The position numbers and the translations under genes were made by a program. From Micromonospora pallida (GTDB lineage Bacteria > Actinomycetota > Actinomycetes > Mycobacteriales > Micromonosporaceae): a stretch of 64,000 nucleotides of DNA. The notes below the pieces were generated by a model that saw nothing but the letters and a program-made list of their open reading frames with translations, did not search any database and was not told the DNA's origin. Numbering within the stretch: the first letter of the stretch is position 1; every line of letters begins with the position of its first letter. The stretch spans positions 2,604,001 through 2,668,000 of the forward strand of contig NZ_FMHW01000002.1 of the NCBI RefSeq assembly GCF_900090325.1, in the 5' to 3' direction. Positions 45,590-54,621 of this stretch are shown in pieces.

Positions 45590-46144
45590 TCAGGCCGACG
45601 GTGGTGGCGAGGCGGCGAGATCGGCCGGGGTGGGGCCGGCACGGAGGACGGCAGCCAGGGCGGAACGGGCCGCAGGGCGGAGCCGGACCTCGGCGGGCGC
45701 GATGCGGTCGGCGGTCACCAGGGCACGGCCGGCGGACTGGTGGTCACCGACGTCGAGGTGGGCTCGGGCGATGTCGATCAGGTGGGCGGCGCGGTGTTCG
45801 GCGGGGAGCCGCTGCCAGGCGTCACCGCAGGCGGTGTGCTGGTGCAGGGCGACGGCGAGGTGGTTGTCGCCGAGGCGCGCGGCGGCCAGCGCGCGGGCCA
45901 GGTCGACCACGACCGGCCCGAACCCGCTGCTGTCGTCGGGATGCTCGGCACAGCTCGCCGCAAGGCGGGCGGCGCGGTCGATCAGGTCGTCCGTGGCAAC
46001 GGTGTCCACGCAGGTGGCGGCGGCGAGAGCGGCCTCAGTGAGCAGGGTCGCGGCCAGGGCGAGGTCGTCTGGTACGGGTTCGCGGGTCGGTGCCGGGTCG
46101 AGCGGCCGTACGGCGGTGGTGGCGGCGGCCATCGGCGCAACCAC
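45590..46144 (-). pseudogene. C-terminal remnant of an XRE-type (TPR-like) transcriptional regulator
   Basis: The frame encodes about 184 aa resembling only the C-terminal helical repeat part of actinobacterial XRE-family regulators (NHLAVALHQHTACGDAW, HLIDIARAHLDVGDH, VRLRPAARSALAAVL). The N-terminal helix-turn-helix is absent. The frame begins a few bases from the IS110 element, so the gene was probably cut by that insertion or an associated deletion. No matching N-terminal piece is seen on the far side of the element. Confidence 0.65.
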
Positions 46145-46146
46145 TG

Positions 46147-47530
46147 AGATGCTTCTATAACTGTCAAGGGGTGGTTCCTGCCGTGTGGGCGGCGGTCAGG
46201 GTCCGGAAGAGCTGCCTGCTGATGTAGCGCTTGAGGTTGCGCATGACCTCGCGTTTGGTGCGGCCTTCGGCGGTGCGGCGGGTGACGTAGGCGCGGGTGC
46301 GGGGGTCGTGGCCCATGCGGACCAGTGCGACGGTGTAGAGGGCTCGGTTGAGGCGTCGGTCGCCGCCGCGGTTGAGCCGGTGTCGGGTGGTGTTGCCTGA
46401 CGAGGCCGGTAGTGGTGATGCGCCGGCCAGGGCGGCGAACGCGGCCTCGGAGCGGATGCGTCCGGGGTGTGACCAGGCCAGTAGGACGGTCGCGGCGACG
46501 ACGGCGCCGACGCCGGGCAGGTCGAGCAGTTGCGGCGCCTGCATGGTGACGGCTTTGTGCAGGGTGGTGTGGTTGGCGGCGAGTTCGGCGTCGAGGGCCC
46601 GGATGCGCTGGGCCAGGCGGATGGCCTCGGCTCGGCAGACGGCCAGGGTCGGATTCTCGTCTTGGGTGCGCCAGGCCGCGATGGTGGTGATGGTCGTGGT
46701 GGTCAAGGCGCGGCGGGCGTCGATGCCGAGGTTGACGGTGCGCAGCAGGGCGGTCAACGCGTTGACGGCTCGGGTGCGTTCGCCGCTCATCTGTTCGCGG
46801 GCGACGGTCAGGACCCGCAGGGCGGTGCGGGTGCCGGTCGCGCGGGGCCAGCGCAGCTCGTTGATGTTCAGGCCGCGGGTTGCTTGGGCCATCGCGATGG
46901 CGTCCAGGGCGTCGCTCTTGCCGTGGCGGCGCCTGCTGATGGCCGGGACGTCGGGTGCTTCGGCAACGGTCAAACCGGTTGCGGTGAGCTGTTCGGTGAA
47001 GGTGGCGCCGTAGGATCCGGCACCGTCGATGACGATCAGCGTTGTGGTGTCCTGGGTGTGACGCTGGATCCAGGCGGTGGCGCGGCGTAGCCCGGCCGGG
47101 CTGGTCGGGAACTGGGCCTGCTGCTGGACCGCGCCGGTGCTCGCGGTGATCAGCGCGAGGGTGTGTGAGGCGGCGTGGGTGTCCACGCCGATGACGAAGT
47201 CGTAGTGGTCTGCGACGATGGCCATGGCGGCGTCCTGCCTTTCCGGGGAGACGTCGTGGCGGCGCCGGCCCGGGATGTGCTCTCGCGGCAGGACTGTGAT
47301 GGGCCACGACCCGCGGCCACGGGTCGGGCAAGCTTCTGATCAAGCCACCGAGAGGGGCAGGGCCGGCGCCCCGACCTCGAGCCGGGTGGGCAGATCTCAC
47401 TGAGAGCACCCTGCGGGGGCCACCATTTTCATGAGCCACACCCAGGCCCGCGATCATGACGCCGACCCTGCCAGCCAGCCCCAGGCCAGCCAAGAGCAAC
47501 CTTCACAGCCAGTTTCATGCTGCTAGCAGA
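46147..47530 (-). mobile_element. IS110-family insertion sequence (ends approximate)
   Basis: The transposase gene plus about 300 bp of non-coding DNA upstream of it, as expected for IS110 elements, which lack clear terminal inverted repeats. The left limit is placed where the regulator remnant stops; the right limit is uncertain and set before the palindrome at 47545. Confidence 0.7.
46164..47225 (-). CDS. IS110-family transposase (DEDD recombinase)
   Basis: This 353-aa transposase has the N-terminal DEDD RuvC-like domain: GVDTHAASH (Asp15), VIDGAGSYG (Asp67) and KSDALDA (Asp105, Asp108). The C-terminal Tnp_20 domain has LLDLPGVGAVVAATVLLAW and SGNTTRHRLNRGGDRRLNRAL with the expected conserved Ser. 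The length is that of intact family members, and no frameshift is seen, so it may be active. Confidence 0.95.
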   Translation of the reverse strand: MAIVADHYDFVIGVDTHAASHTLALITASTGAVQQQAQFPTSPAGLRRATAWIQRHTQDTTTLIVIDGAGSYGATFTEQLTATGLTVAEAPDVPAISRRRHGKSDALDAIAMAQATRGLNINELRWPRATGTRTALRVLTVAREQMSGERTRAVNALTALLRTVNLGIDARRALTTTTITTIAAWRTQDENPTLAVCRAEAIRLAQRIRALDAELAANHTTLHKAVTMQAPQLLDLPGVGAVVAATVLLAWSHPGRIRSEAAFAALAGASPLPASSGNTTRHRLNRGGDRRLNRALYTVALVRMGHDPRTRAYVTRRTAEGRTKREVMRNLKRYISRQLFRTLTAAHTAGTTP

Positions 47531-47788
47531 TTGCCGTCCACCTCGTCGATCATGGAGTTGTGGCGCCACGATTAGCGGCTTTTGCAGAGGTCTGGCTGGT
47601 GCCCAAACTCCGTGATCGACGGTGTGATGCGATGCGTCGGAGTGTTGGGGCGGTCAGGTCGGATCTATGGGAGCAATAGGTTGAAGGGCGCGGTGCCGAG
47701 GCCCTTGGCCGATGGCCGCACCGACGGGTTACCCAGAACCGACAGTGCGTGTCCACCAACTCCTTGCAACCAAGGGGGGTCAGGGCTA
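47226..47788. other. Non-coding stretch right of the IS110 transposase
   Basis: This 563-bp stretch contains the presumed IS110 non-coding end and one inverted repeat (47545-47620). The part from 47621 to 47788 shows no convincing gene, remnant or hairpin beyond a small CCTTGCAACCAAGG palindrome near 47762-47775. Confidence 0.6.
47545..47620. repeat. 76-bp inverted repeat (REP-like palindrome)
   Basis: GTCGATCATGGAGTTGTGGC (47545-47564, arm to 47567) is complementary, with a few mismatches, to the arm 47598-47620 ending CTCCGTGATCGAC. Arms are 23 bp with a 30-base loop. It lies just outside the IS110 element. Confidence 0.7.
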
Positions 47789-48259
47789 CTACAGAGATCC
47801 CAGCACCGTGCCGGGGTCCGCGTCCAGTTCCAGGGTCTTCAACACGGTGAGGAGTTGGCGTTCCTCGTAGCGGAAGTGCGACTCCATGATCGCCGCCAAG
47901 CCCTCGAGATGGCGATTCAGCTCTGCGGGCGGAGCCGCCCGCGTCACGGCGTCCTGCAACCCGGCCAGTAGGTGAGCCATCATCGAGTGGTCCTGTTGCA
48001 GGTAACGTAGCGCCTCGCGCAGTTCGGGGTGCTGCTCGGCGATCGCCGGAAACATCTCGCGGTCCTCACCCTCGTGGTGAGCGGTCAGAGCGGCGCAGAA
48101 CCCGTGACAGAACAGCAGCAGGTCTCTGGTCGCCGGTTCCGCCGGCTCACCGGCGGCCAGGGCCTCCCGGGTCACAGCCAACGCGTCGCGAAGCCTGTCG
48201 TGAACGCCGTGCAGCTCTCGATGCCAGGCCACCAGCCTGCTCTTCTCGCCCTCACGCAT
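47789..48259 (-). CDS. Hemerythrin HHE-domain protein
   Basis: This 156-aa four-helix protein has the histidine and glutamate spacing of a diiron hemerythrin domain: WHRELHGVHD, HHEGEDREMFP, QQDHSMMAHLL and MESHFRYEERQL. ATG 48259 (MREGEKSRLV) is chosen; a non-ATG start seven codons upstream is possible. Likely a cytoplasmic oxygen, iron or stress-related protein. It has no visible link to the ansamycin genes. Confidence 0.88.
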   Translation of the reverse strand: MREGEKSRLVAWHRELHGVHDRLRDALAVTREALAAGEPAEPATRDLLLFCHGFCAALTAHHEGEDREMFPAIAEQHPELREALRYLQQDHSMMAHLLAGLQDAVTRAAPPAELNRHLEGLAAIMESHFRYEERQLLTVLKTLELDADPGTVLGSL

Positions 48260-48483
48260 AGGTCGAAGGCGAAGGGACAACGATCATCGTCGTCGTATTC
48301 CCTTCGATCCGACGCCTCCATGCCTGACACGGTCTGCCACCGGCACGCGACGCTGGGGCTGAGGCTACCACGCGCTTCGCGGAACCCTGCTCGGGCTGCG
48401 AAGCTACGGCCGGACCACAATCAGGGGCGACGACGGAGGGCTTCCTGGACGGGCGACGAACGGCGGGGCGCGGCGGCAACGAC

Positions 48484-49803
48484 GTGCGGAGGATCATCGC
48501 GGTGGCGGCTCCGCTGTACCTGTCGATGGTCGCCGCGTCGGCCGGTTCGCTGGTGGTGACGGCGACGCTGGGGCGGTTCGGCACGGCCGCGCTCGCCGCG
48601 TTCGCCCTGGCCGGTGCCGTCTACTTTCCCGCCACGGCGGCGGTGGCCGGCGCGGTGCGCGGCATCATGCCTTTCGTGTCGTCGGCCGCCGGTGACCGCG
48701 AGGCCGTACTCCGGCTGGTCCGCGACGGTAGTTGGCTGGCGGTCGCGGTCGGTGCGCTCGGTGCTGTCGCCGTGGCTGGCGTACCGCTGCTGGCCCGTGC
48801 CGGCGGCGTGCCGACCAAGACCGTCGCCGCGCTCGGCGTGTTCCCGCTGTTGCTGGCAGGGTCCGTACTGCTGGGCTCGATCGGGGCGATGGCCTCGTCC
48901 AGCCTGGTGGGGCTGGGCCGCACCAAGGTCGTGATGTGGGCCGGTCTGGTCGCCGCCACATGTACCGCCGGCCTGTCGTTGCTGCTGGTCAATGGGTTCG
49001 GGCCGGTGCCTCCGCTCGGCCTGGTCGGTGCCGGCGGCGCCACGGTCGTCGCCAACCTGGCCGCCTGCGCCGTGAACCTCCACGGTCTGCGGTCGACGCT
49101 CGGGGTCCCGCTGGTCAGTCTGGTGATGGCCCGCCCCGACCTGCGTCGGGTCCGGGACCTGGCGATGGTCGGCATTCCCATGGCGGGCACCGTCCTGGTC
49201 AAGTTCGGCGTGCTCGGCGTCCTCGCCTTCGCCGCCGCCCGAATCAGCACGCCCGCTGCGGCAACGCACGGCGTCGCCACCTCGCTGGTCGGTCTGACCT
49301 TCACTGCCGCGGTCGCGGTCGGCCAGGCCGGGGTGCCACTCGTCAGCAGCCGCGCCACGGCGGGCGACGTCCCGGGCGTGCGGCGCGTCGTACGGGCCGG
49401 GCTGCTGGTCACCGCCGCCTCCGTCGGCTCCCTGGGCGTCCTCCTGCTGGTCCTGCGGCCGGCCCTCCTCCCCGTATTCACCGACGACCCCGACGTCCGT
49501 TCGCTCCTGACCGGTCTGCTGCCGGTCGTGGCGCTGGCGGTCCTCGGCGACGGGTTGCAGGCCGTCCTCGGATTCGGCCTGACCGGGCTGCGGCGCACCA
49601 TACCGAGCTTCGTGGTGTTTTCTGCGCTCTACGGCGTCCTCGCCCTGGTCGCGCTGCCGGTCGCGGCGGCCACGGGCATCGTCGGGCTCTGGACCGCTCT
49701 GGTCGTGACCAACGCACTGGTCGCCCTCGGGCAGGGCACCGCGTTCCTACGGGTCAGCGGTCGGCTCAGGGAACCAGCACAGGATCGGAGCCACGAGGCA
49801 TGA
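48484..49803 (+). CDS. MATE-family multidrug/metabolite exporter
   Basis: This 439-aa protein has about 12 hydrophobic segments and the two-bundle MATE layout: first-helix APLYLSMVAASAGSLV, a TATLGRFGTAALAAFAL segment and, in the second half, GIPMAGTVLVKFGVLG and THGVATSLVGLTFTAAVAVGQ. It exports cationic or organic compounds using an ion gradient. GTG 48484 is used. It could export a product of either flanking cluster, but nothing in the sequence ties it to one. Confidence 0.88.
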   Translation: MRRIIAVAAPLYLSMVAASAGSLVVTATLGRFGTAALAAFALAGAVYFPATAAVAGAVRGIMPFVSSAAGDREAVLRLVRDGSWLAVAVGALGAVAVAGVPLLARAGGVPTKTVAALGVFPLLLAGSVLLGSIGAMASSSLVGLGRTKVVMWAGLVAATCTAGLSLLLVNGFGPVPPLGLVGAGGATVVANLAACAVNLHGLRSTLGVPLVSLVMARPDLRRVRDLAMVGIPMAGTVLVKFGVLGVLAFAAARISTPAAATHGVATSLVGLTFTAAVAVGQAGVPLVSSRATAGDVPGVRRVVRAGLLVTAASVGSLGVLLLVLRPALLPVFTDDPDVRSLLTGLLPVVALAVLGDGLQAVLGFGLTGLRRTIPSFVVFSALYGVLALVALPVAAATGIVGLWTALVVTNALVALGQGTAFLRVSGRLREPAQDRSHEA

Positions 49804-49916
49804 AGGTGTGGCTGGCCGAGGATGCCGAGGAACTGATCGCCAGTACCTGACTGGCAGTCCGGGTTGAGGAGGCCTCAACGACGAACCGGAGCAGCTTGGC
49901 CGGTAATCTGATGATC

Positions 49917-50375
49917 ATGGCGGACTGGCGGATTCGGCCAGCTTCGGCGGGGGACGTCGAGGCGGTGGCCGAGTTGCGGGCCGTGGTGCTGCGGGCGGAT
50001 CTGGAGCGACTCGGACGGTACGACGAACAGCGGGTCCGGCAGCGACTGCGGGACGGGTTCGCCCCGGCGCACACGTGGGTGATCGAGGTGGACGGCGCGT
50101 TCGCCGGCTGCGTGGCGCTGCGGCCGGCCGAGGACGCCCACTGGCTGGAGCACTTCTACCTGGCCTCGCACCTGCAAGGCAGCGGCATCGGTACGGCCGT
50201 GCTCCGCAGGCTGCTCGAACAGTGCGACCGCGAGGGCACCCTGGTCCGGCTGAACGTGCTACAGGGCAGTTCGGCCCGGCGGCTCTACGAACGGCACGGG
50301 TTCACACTTGAGCGCGAGGATCCGGTGGACGTGTTCATGGTGCGGGAACCGACCTCGACCGTACGCGAAGAATGA
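49917..50375 (+). CDS. GNAT-family N-acetyltransferase
   Basis: This 152-aa protein has the acetyl-CoA loop LQGSGIGTAVLRRLLEQ (about aa 86-102), the beta4 segment HWLEHFYLASHL and the C-terminal SSARRLYERHGFTLER. ATG 49917 (MADWRIRPA) is preferred; ATG 49911 is possible. Substrate unknown. It stands alone between the MATE gene and a convergent DUF4240 gene. Confidence 0.88.
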   Translation: MADWRIRPASAGDVEAVAELRAVVLRADLERLGRYDEQRVRQRLRDGFAPAHTWVIEVDGAFAGCVALRPAEDAHWLEHFYLASHLQGSGIGTAVLRRLLEQCDREGTLVRLNVLQGSSARRLYERHGFTLEREDPVDVFMVREPTSTVREE

Positions 50376-50430
50376 TCATCCGGTTGGTCAGCGGTCGGCT
50401 CCGGGAACCGGCAGGAGCTGCGGTGATAGG

Positions 50431-50991
50431 TCAAAGGAAGAGGGCCGAGAGGCGGGGCAGACGGCGACGCGTCTCGTCGGGGTCCTCCTCCGGATTCCAC
50501 TGCTCCCCCAGCGCCGGCTCCTCGGGCCGGACAGCGGCGAGCGCCGCCTCGTACGAGTCGGTCTCGCCGACCCGCCGCTGGTAGGCATTTCCGGTGGCGT
50601 ACTGCATCGCCTCGCAGCCGAGCCAACCGCGCCCCTCGTTCGCCATCCGGCGCACCACGGGGTGATCCGCGAGCGAGTCCGGGTCAGCGACCGCGCGCTC
50701 GAAGGTGCGCCGCCCCTGGAGGACAAGGCCGGCCCGGAAGTCCATGAAGCCGTCGTCGCCACAGCCGCCCTCGATCAGGTACGCCGCCACCCAGAGCGGC
50801 CACCGGTAGGCCGACCACCACACGTCGGCGTAGCGCTGCCCGAAGGCGATGATCCCCGCCGGTTCGAGGGCGACGAGGAGGTCCACCACGGCGGGCACGA
50901 GCGGGTCGTCCGGCGAGTCCCGGTCGTCGGCGCGGTCGCCGACGGCCGCTCGGGCCCGTTCGATGAGGCCCCAGAAGGTGTCGAGGTCCAT
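50431..50991 (-). CDS. DUF4240 domain protein
   Basis: This 186-aa protein starts MDLDTFWGLIERAR, and has the WGL(I/V)E... and LWVAAYLIEGGCGDDGFMDFRAGLVLQG segments characteristic of DUF4240 (first aa 1-125), with an acidic C-terminal tail. Function is unknown. It reads toward the acetyltransferase gene. Confidence 0.85.
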   Translation of the reverse strand: MDLDTFWGLIERARAAVGDRADDRDSPDDPLVPAVVDLLVALEPAGIIAFGQRYADVWWSAYRWPLWVAAYLIEGGCGDDGFMDFRAGLVLQGRRTFERAVADPDSLADHPVVRRMANEGRGWLGCEAMQYATGNAYQRRVGETDSYEAALAAVRPEEPALGEQWNPEEDPDETRRRLPRLSALFL

Positions 50992-51060
50992 GAGGTCGGT
51001 ACGCCTCCGGTCGGGGGATGCGAATGCCCGCCGAGCTTATTCGGGAGGACCGACAAAACT

Positions 51061-51086
51061 GGTCCCGGCGTGGGCACGCCGGGACC
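51061..51086. terminator. Hairpin downstream of secreted VWREA-repeat gene
   Basis: GGTCCCGGCGTG (51061-51072) pairs perfectly with CACGCCGGGACC (51075-51086) around a 2-base loop, about 108 bp past the stop codon at 51194 on the minus strand and before the DUF4240 gene. Confidence 0.7.
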
Positions 51087-51193
51087 GGTGACCGATCACA
51101 TCAGGGCAACCGCCGCATGGACCGCTTGGCGAGTGCACCAGCGTGCGGGACGGCCGCCCTCGACGGCGCCCTGCCCGCTCCGCCCCCTCTGGG

Positions 51194-51889
51194 TCAGCCG
51201 CAGCGGCGGAAGGCTTCCGTGGTGCCGGCGGTGGTGACCACGCCGGAGCCCTGGTCGAGGACGACGATGATGGCCGGCTCGGTCTGTCCGGAGCGGCAGC
51301 GGATGTCCGCGACGTACTGCCAGCCGGGGATCGCGCCGCTGCTGTTCGCGGTCAGCGACCCGAGTGAATACGGGCCGACCGTGTTGATCCGCACCGCGTA
51401 GAAGCGCACCGGCCGGTTGGGGGAGAGCCCGCTGCCGGTGGCGTACAGGTAGCCGCCGAGTAGGTGGTACGTGGTGCTGACGGAGACTCCGCCGCGTGGC
51501 GTCGCACCCGGGTCGACCAGCCGCCAGGGCGCGTTGGCGTTGTCGCTGTACGCCCGGTCGCGGCTGGACGGGAACACGCAGACGAGGTCCGAGGGACGCG
51601 TCTCACGCCACACGAAGCCCACCTTGCAGAAGCCGTTGGACTCTTTACGCGACGGCCCCAGGGCGTTCTCGGTCTGGGTGTCGGAGCGGGTCTGCGGGGT
51701 CACGCAGACCTGGTCACCCGGCACCGCCTCCCGCCAGACATAGCCGGTCGCGCAACTGTACGGCCCCCAGGGCAGGTCCACCGCCTGCGCCGGTGCGGCA
51801 ACGGTCAACAGACCGGCCAGCAGCGCCACCGCAGCGAGCGCCCCCGCCAGCCAACGCCGTCTGGTGCCGCGACCGACGTCCGCCGCCAT
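51194..51889 (-). CDS. Secreted protein with two Cys-VWRE repeats
   Basis: This 231-aa protein has an Arg-rich N-terminus, a hydrophobic stretch (about aa 13-33) and an AQA cleavage site, a Sec or Tat-type signal peptide. The mature part opens with two tandem units of about 37 residues: CATGYVWREAVPGDQVCV and CKVGFVWRETRPSDLVCV, each followed by xTRxxxxxxN. The second half is a beta-rich domain with a Cys pair near the end. Such VWREA repeats occur in many secreted actinobacterial proteins of unknown function. The cysteines could form one disulfide per repeat. Confidence 0.82.
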   Translation of the reverse strand: MAADVGRGTRRRWLAGALAAVALLAGLLTVAAPAQAVDLPWGPYSCATGYVWREAVPGDQVCVTPQTRSDTQTENALGPSRKESNGFCKVGFVWRETRPSDLVCVFPSSRDRAYSDNANAPWRLVDPGATPRGGVSVSTTYHLLGGYLYATGSGLSPNRPVRFYAVRINTVGPYSLGSLTANSSGAIPGWQYVADIRCRSGQTEPAIIVVLDQGSGVVTTAGTTEAFRRCG

Positions 51890-52103
51890 TCTTCCGATGC
51901 CGTGCGTCTGCCCTCCACTGTGGTTGACTGGTCAACCGGCCCCGTACGTGCCGACCGGGACATTCGACCGTGGCCACCGGCTTCGGGAGGGCGCTCCGGT
52001 TGGTTTCCGACACTGCCGGGAATTGAAGTGCAGGAATTATTGATTACGGTTGCCGCTCGCGCGCCCGAAACCGGCCGCCGACGGTCCACACCAGCCCGTT
52101 CGC

Positions 52104-52985
52104 TTACACACCAGAAGACGGATTAGCTTCGGTAGCTACAAGCGTGGGCCCACCGCCCTTGGGCGACGCAGAGCGAGTGCGGTCCGGCGAAGAGCGGGCT
52201 GACAACAATGACGTGCGAGGCGTCACCGTGGGGGTTTGGCGGAGCCACCAGGCGACGGCGGCGGCGCGGCTGGGGACGTCGGCTTTGACGAAGACGCCTT
52301 CGAGGTGTTTGCGGATGGTTCGTGGGCTGATACCGAGTTTGCGAGCGGCCTGGTCGTTGGTGTGTCCGGTGGCGATGAGCGCGAGCACCTGGTTCTCGCG
52401 TTCGGTGAGGGTGCAGTGGCGTGGTGGCGCTACGGGCAGGCTTGCGCCGATCTTGCCTTGAATCGCGGTGATCTGGGCTTGGTAGTCCAACGCCGTGGCG
52501 ATGACGTCGCGAACGGGGTGAAGCGCGCGGGTCTCACGATCGGAGAAGTCGTGAAGCCTGCGGGTCAGGCCAATGAGCACCAGGTCCTCGTCGGTGATGC
52601 GTGGTGCCATCACCAGCAGGTGGCGCATGCCGTACTGGGCGAACACTTCCCGGTAGATGGATGTCTGCCGGAAGCGGTTGAAGGTCATGAAGTCACTCGT
52701 GCGGTACGGCCGCGCGTCGCCGGTGGCGAGAAGGTTGCCGACGTACGGGTCGTCAACGGACAGCGTCATCCATTGGTCGATCTCGCCTGCGGACAAGGCG
52801 TCGGGTTCCCCGGCCATGGTCACCGATGGCGCCTGGGTCCGCCAAGCGCGGCAAATGTCGATACATACACAGTCCGCGCCAACGGCCTGGAGTAGCCCTG
52901 CGGCCAGGTCATCCACGAACGGCTCGTTGTTGATGATGGCGTGCGCGGCGATGAGCGCGGCACGCAACAGACCTGCCTCGTTCAC
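52104..52985 (-). CDS. LuxR-family transcriptional regulator
   Basis: This 293-aa regulator has an N-terminal GAF/PAS-like sensor part (aa 1-190) and a C-terminal LuxR helix-turn-helix (LTERENQVLALIATGHTNDQAARKLGISPRTIRKHL, about aa 205-240; only key residues matter: E-x-E, G-x-T/S-N, S-x-R-T-V/I). GTG 52985 follows AGGGGAACC and is favoured over an opening at 53018. It is divergent from the secreted protein at 53224. It lacks the large ATPase part of LAL regulators. Whether it controls either biosynthetic locus is unknown. Confidence 0.87.
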   Translation of the reverse strand: MNEAGLLRAALIAAHAIINNEPFVDDLAAGLLQAVGADCVCIDICRAWRTQAPSVTMAGEPDALSAGEIDQWMTLSVDDPYVGNLLATGDARPYRTSDFMTFNRFRQTSIYREVFAQYGMRHLLVMAPRITDEDLVLIGLTRRLHDFSDRETRALHPVRDVIATALDYQAQITAIQGKIGASLPVAPPRHCTLTERENQVLALIATGHTNDQAARKLGISPRTIRKHLEGVFVKADVPSRAAAVAWWLRQTPTVTPRTSLLSARSSPDRTRSASPKGGGPTLVATEANPSSGV

Positions 52986-53223
52986 GGCGGTTCCCCTTGA
53001 GGCTGCCCCCTGTGGCAAGTATGAGCGGAGGGTGATGTCGTGTAAAGCGCCGCGTTTGCCCAGTAGTCAAGGTGGCGGAACAGGCACTTTCCTCCACCGA
53101 GCTGCCCCTTCACGATGGGCGCAGAAGGGCGAGATGCCCCCGGAAACAGTGGATTCCTGGTGGGCGCTTCAACGGACCAAAGCCACCGTACCGATCCCGG
53201 AAAACGTCGAATTGGAGGTAGAA

Positions 53224-53856
53224 ATGCACATCAAAGCATCGCGGAAGCTGGGAATCCTCAGCGGCATCATGAGTATCGGGCTGATCGCCGCCGCCCTGGC
53301 TGCCGCCCCGGCAAGCGCCGCCGAGCCAACATCGCCGGCCAGCACGGACGCAACCGACGGACCCCGCCACTGCATCGCGAATGTGACCACCCCCATCGCC
53401 AAGGTCGAGTGCTTCGACAGCTTCACCGTGGCCGTCTCCAAGGCGACCGGCGGCCGGATCACCGACGCTCCGCAAGACGCCGGGAAAGCGGCTTATGACG
53501 CGGCCTTCGAGGCCAAGCTGAGGGGGCTCTCCAAGCTGGCCGGCCAGCCCGGTGTCCAGGCACAGAACATCATCGAGATCGACTACGACTACGGCTTCTG
53601 GGGCACCGACACGTTCACCTGGTGGGTCGAAAACGGCGGCTGCGAGAGCAATTCGCTGGGAAACGTCAAGTACTCGGTGTGGAACCTCGCCGACTACGGC
53701 TGGAACGACCGGATCAACGCATTCACCAATGATCATCTCTGCTTCTCGAAGCACTTCGAGCATGCCGGATTCCAGGGTCTGGCGATCGGGTGGGACTACG
53801 GGCGCAGCAGCCTTGGTCCCCTTGATGGACAGATCAGTTCGATCCAATGGTCCTAG
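53224..53856 (+). CDS. Secreted protein with beta/gamma-crystallin or peptidase-inhibitor I36-like C-terminus
   Basis: This 210-aa protein starts at ATG 53224 behind TTGGAGG. It has a signal peptide (KASRKLGILSG, hydrophobic to about aa 33, ASA cleavage). The C-terminal half is Trp/Tyr/Gly-rich with conserved-looking Cys residues (NGGCESNSLGNVKYSVWNL, NDHLCFSKHFEHAGF, ending ISSIQW), as in small crystallin-like or I36 inhibitor proteins secreted by actinomycetes. Family link is by pattern only. Divergent from the LuxR gene. Confidence 0.75.
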   Translation: MHIKASRKLGILSGIMSIGLIAAALAAAPASAAEPTSPASTDATDGPRHCIANVTTPIAKVECFDSFTVAVSKATGGRITDAPQDAGKAAYDAAFEAKLRGLSKLAGQPGVQAQNIIEIDYDYGFWGTDTFTWWVENGGCESNSLGNVKYSVWNLADYGWNDRINAFTNDHLCFSKHFEHAGFQGLAIGWDYGRSSLGPLDGQISSIQWS

Positions 53857-54000
53857 ACGAGGAAATCCTGCCGACGCGCCGGGGGTGCTGAGCCCCACCT
53901 CAGCGCCTCGGATCGCCCTGCTCCCCCACTGCTCTGGCGACGCTGGATGCTCAGCCGACGCGGAAACTGACACCACGCCACCGCCAGATCCACCGACAAC

Positions 54001-54030
54001 GGCGGGCCACCCCTCAAGGGGTGGCCCGCC
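54001..54030. terminator. Perfect 14-bp hairpin
   Basis: GGCGGGCCACCCCT (54001-54014) pairs perfectly with AGGGGTGGCCCGCC (54017-54030), loop of 2. It lies between the secreted gene (stop 53856) and the convergent SRPBCC gene (stop 54124), so it can end both transcripts. Confidence 0.8.
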
Positions 54031-54123
54031 GCGCGTCACGACGACCAGCGGTACCGTCGGCAGGGGCGCGTCAGGGCAGACGGCGACACCACCCGGTTGC
54101 GGGCGTGAGCGACAGAGCATCGG

Positions 54124-54621
54124 TCAGGAGCGCAGCCCTTCGTAGTACGGCTTCATTGCCGGGTAGTAGTCGTCGAAGTTGGGCAGGACCGCCGCACCCT
54201 CGCGGGCGGCGACCAGCAGGTCGAGGTAGTACTCCCAGCCGGGGCCGACCTCACCGATCGCCTCCTCGGTGGCGAGGTGGTGGACGAACCGCAGCTCGGT
54301 CACGCCGTCGGCCTCGGCCAGCAGCATCTCCAGGTGCCAGGAGCCGTGCTCGTCGAGCGTCGCGACGGCCAGCCGGCGGGGCGGCTCACACGCCTCGATC
54401 AGCAGGTCGTACCAGGGCTTTCCCTCCTCGTACGCCAACTGCACCCGGACGGTGCGGCCGGTCCCCGGCTCGCCCTCCCACGGGCCGAACCAGCGCGCGG
54501 TGCGCTCCGGCTCGGTGAGACTCACCCAGACGTCCTCGATCGGGGCGCGGAAGGTGCGGGTCAGCACCAGGTCACTGCCGGCGTCCGTACGGAACAACCG
54601 GCCGACGGGTCCACGGTTCAT
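54124..54621 (-). CDS. SRPBCC / AHSA1-like protein
   Basis: This 165-aa START-like fold protein has LTRTFRAPIEDVWVSLTEPERTARWFG near the N-terminus and a C-terminal GWEYYLDLLVAAREG helix, typical of AHSA1 proteins. Its start overlaps the ArsR stop by four bases (ATGA), the common pairing of an ArsR repressor with an AHSA1 partner. Ligand unknown. Confidence 0.88.
   Translation of the reverse strand: MNRGPVGRLFRTDAGSDLVLTRTFRAPIEDVWVSLTEPERTARWFGPWEGEPGTGRTVRVQLAYEEGKPWYDLLIEACEPPRRLAVATLDEHGSWHLEMLLAEADGVTELRFVHHLATEEAIGEVGPGWEYYLDLLVAAREGAAVLPNFDDYYPAMKPYYEGLRS

Noticed and set aside
47550..47759. Small minus-strand frame next to the IS110 element
   Set aside because: The product is Arg/Ser-rich without resemblance to any protein, and it runs through the inverted repeat; taken as non-coding.
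52104..52985. LuxR protein as a large LAL pathway activator for the ansamycin cluster
   Set aside because: It is only 293 aa, has no ATPase motifs, and lies beyond the IS110 boundary with unrelated genes; no CCCCTAA motif is near it.
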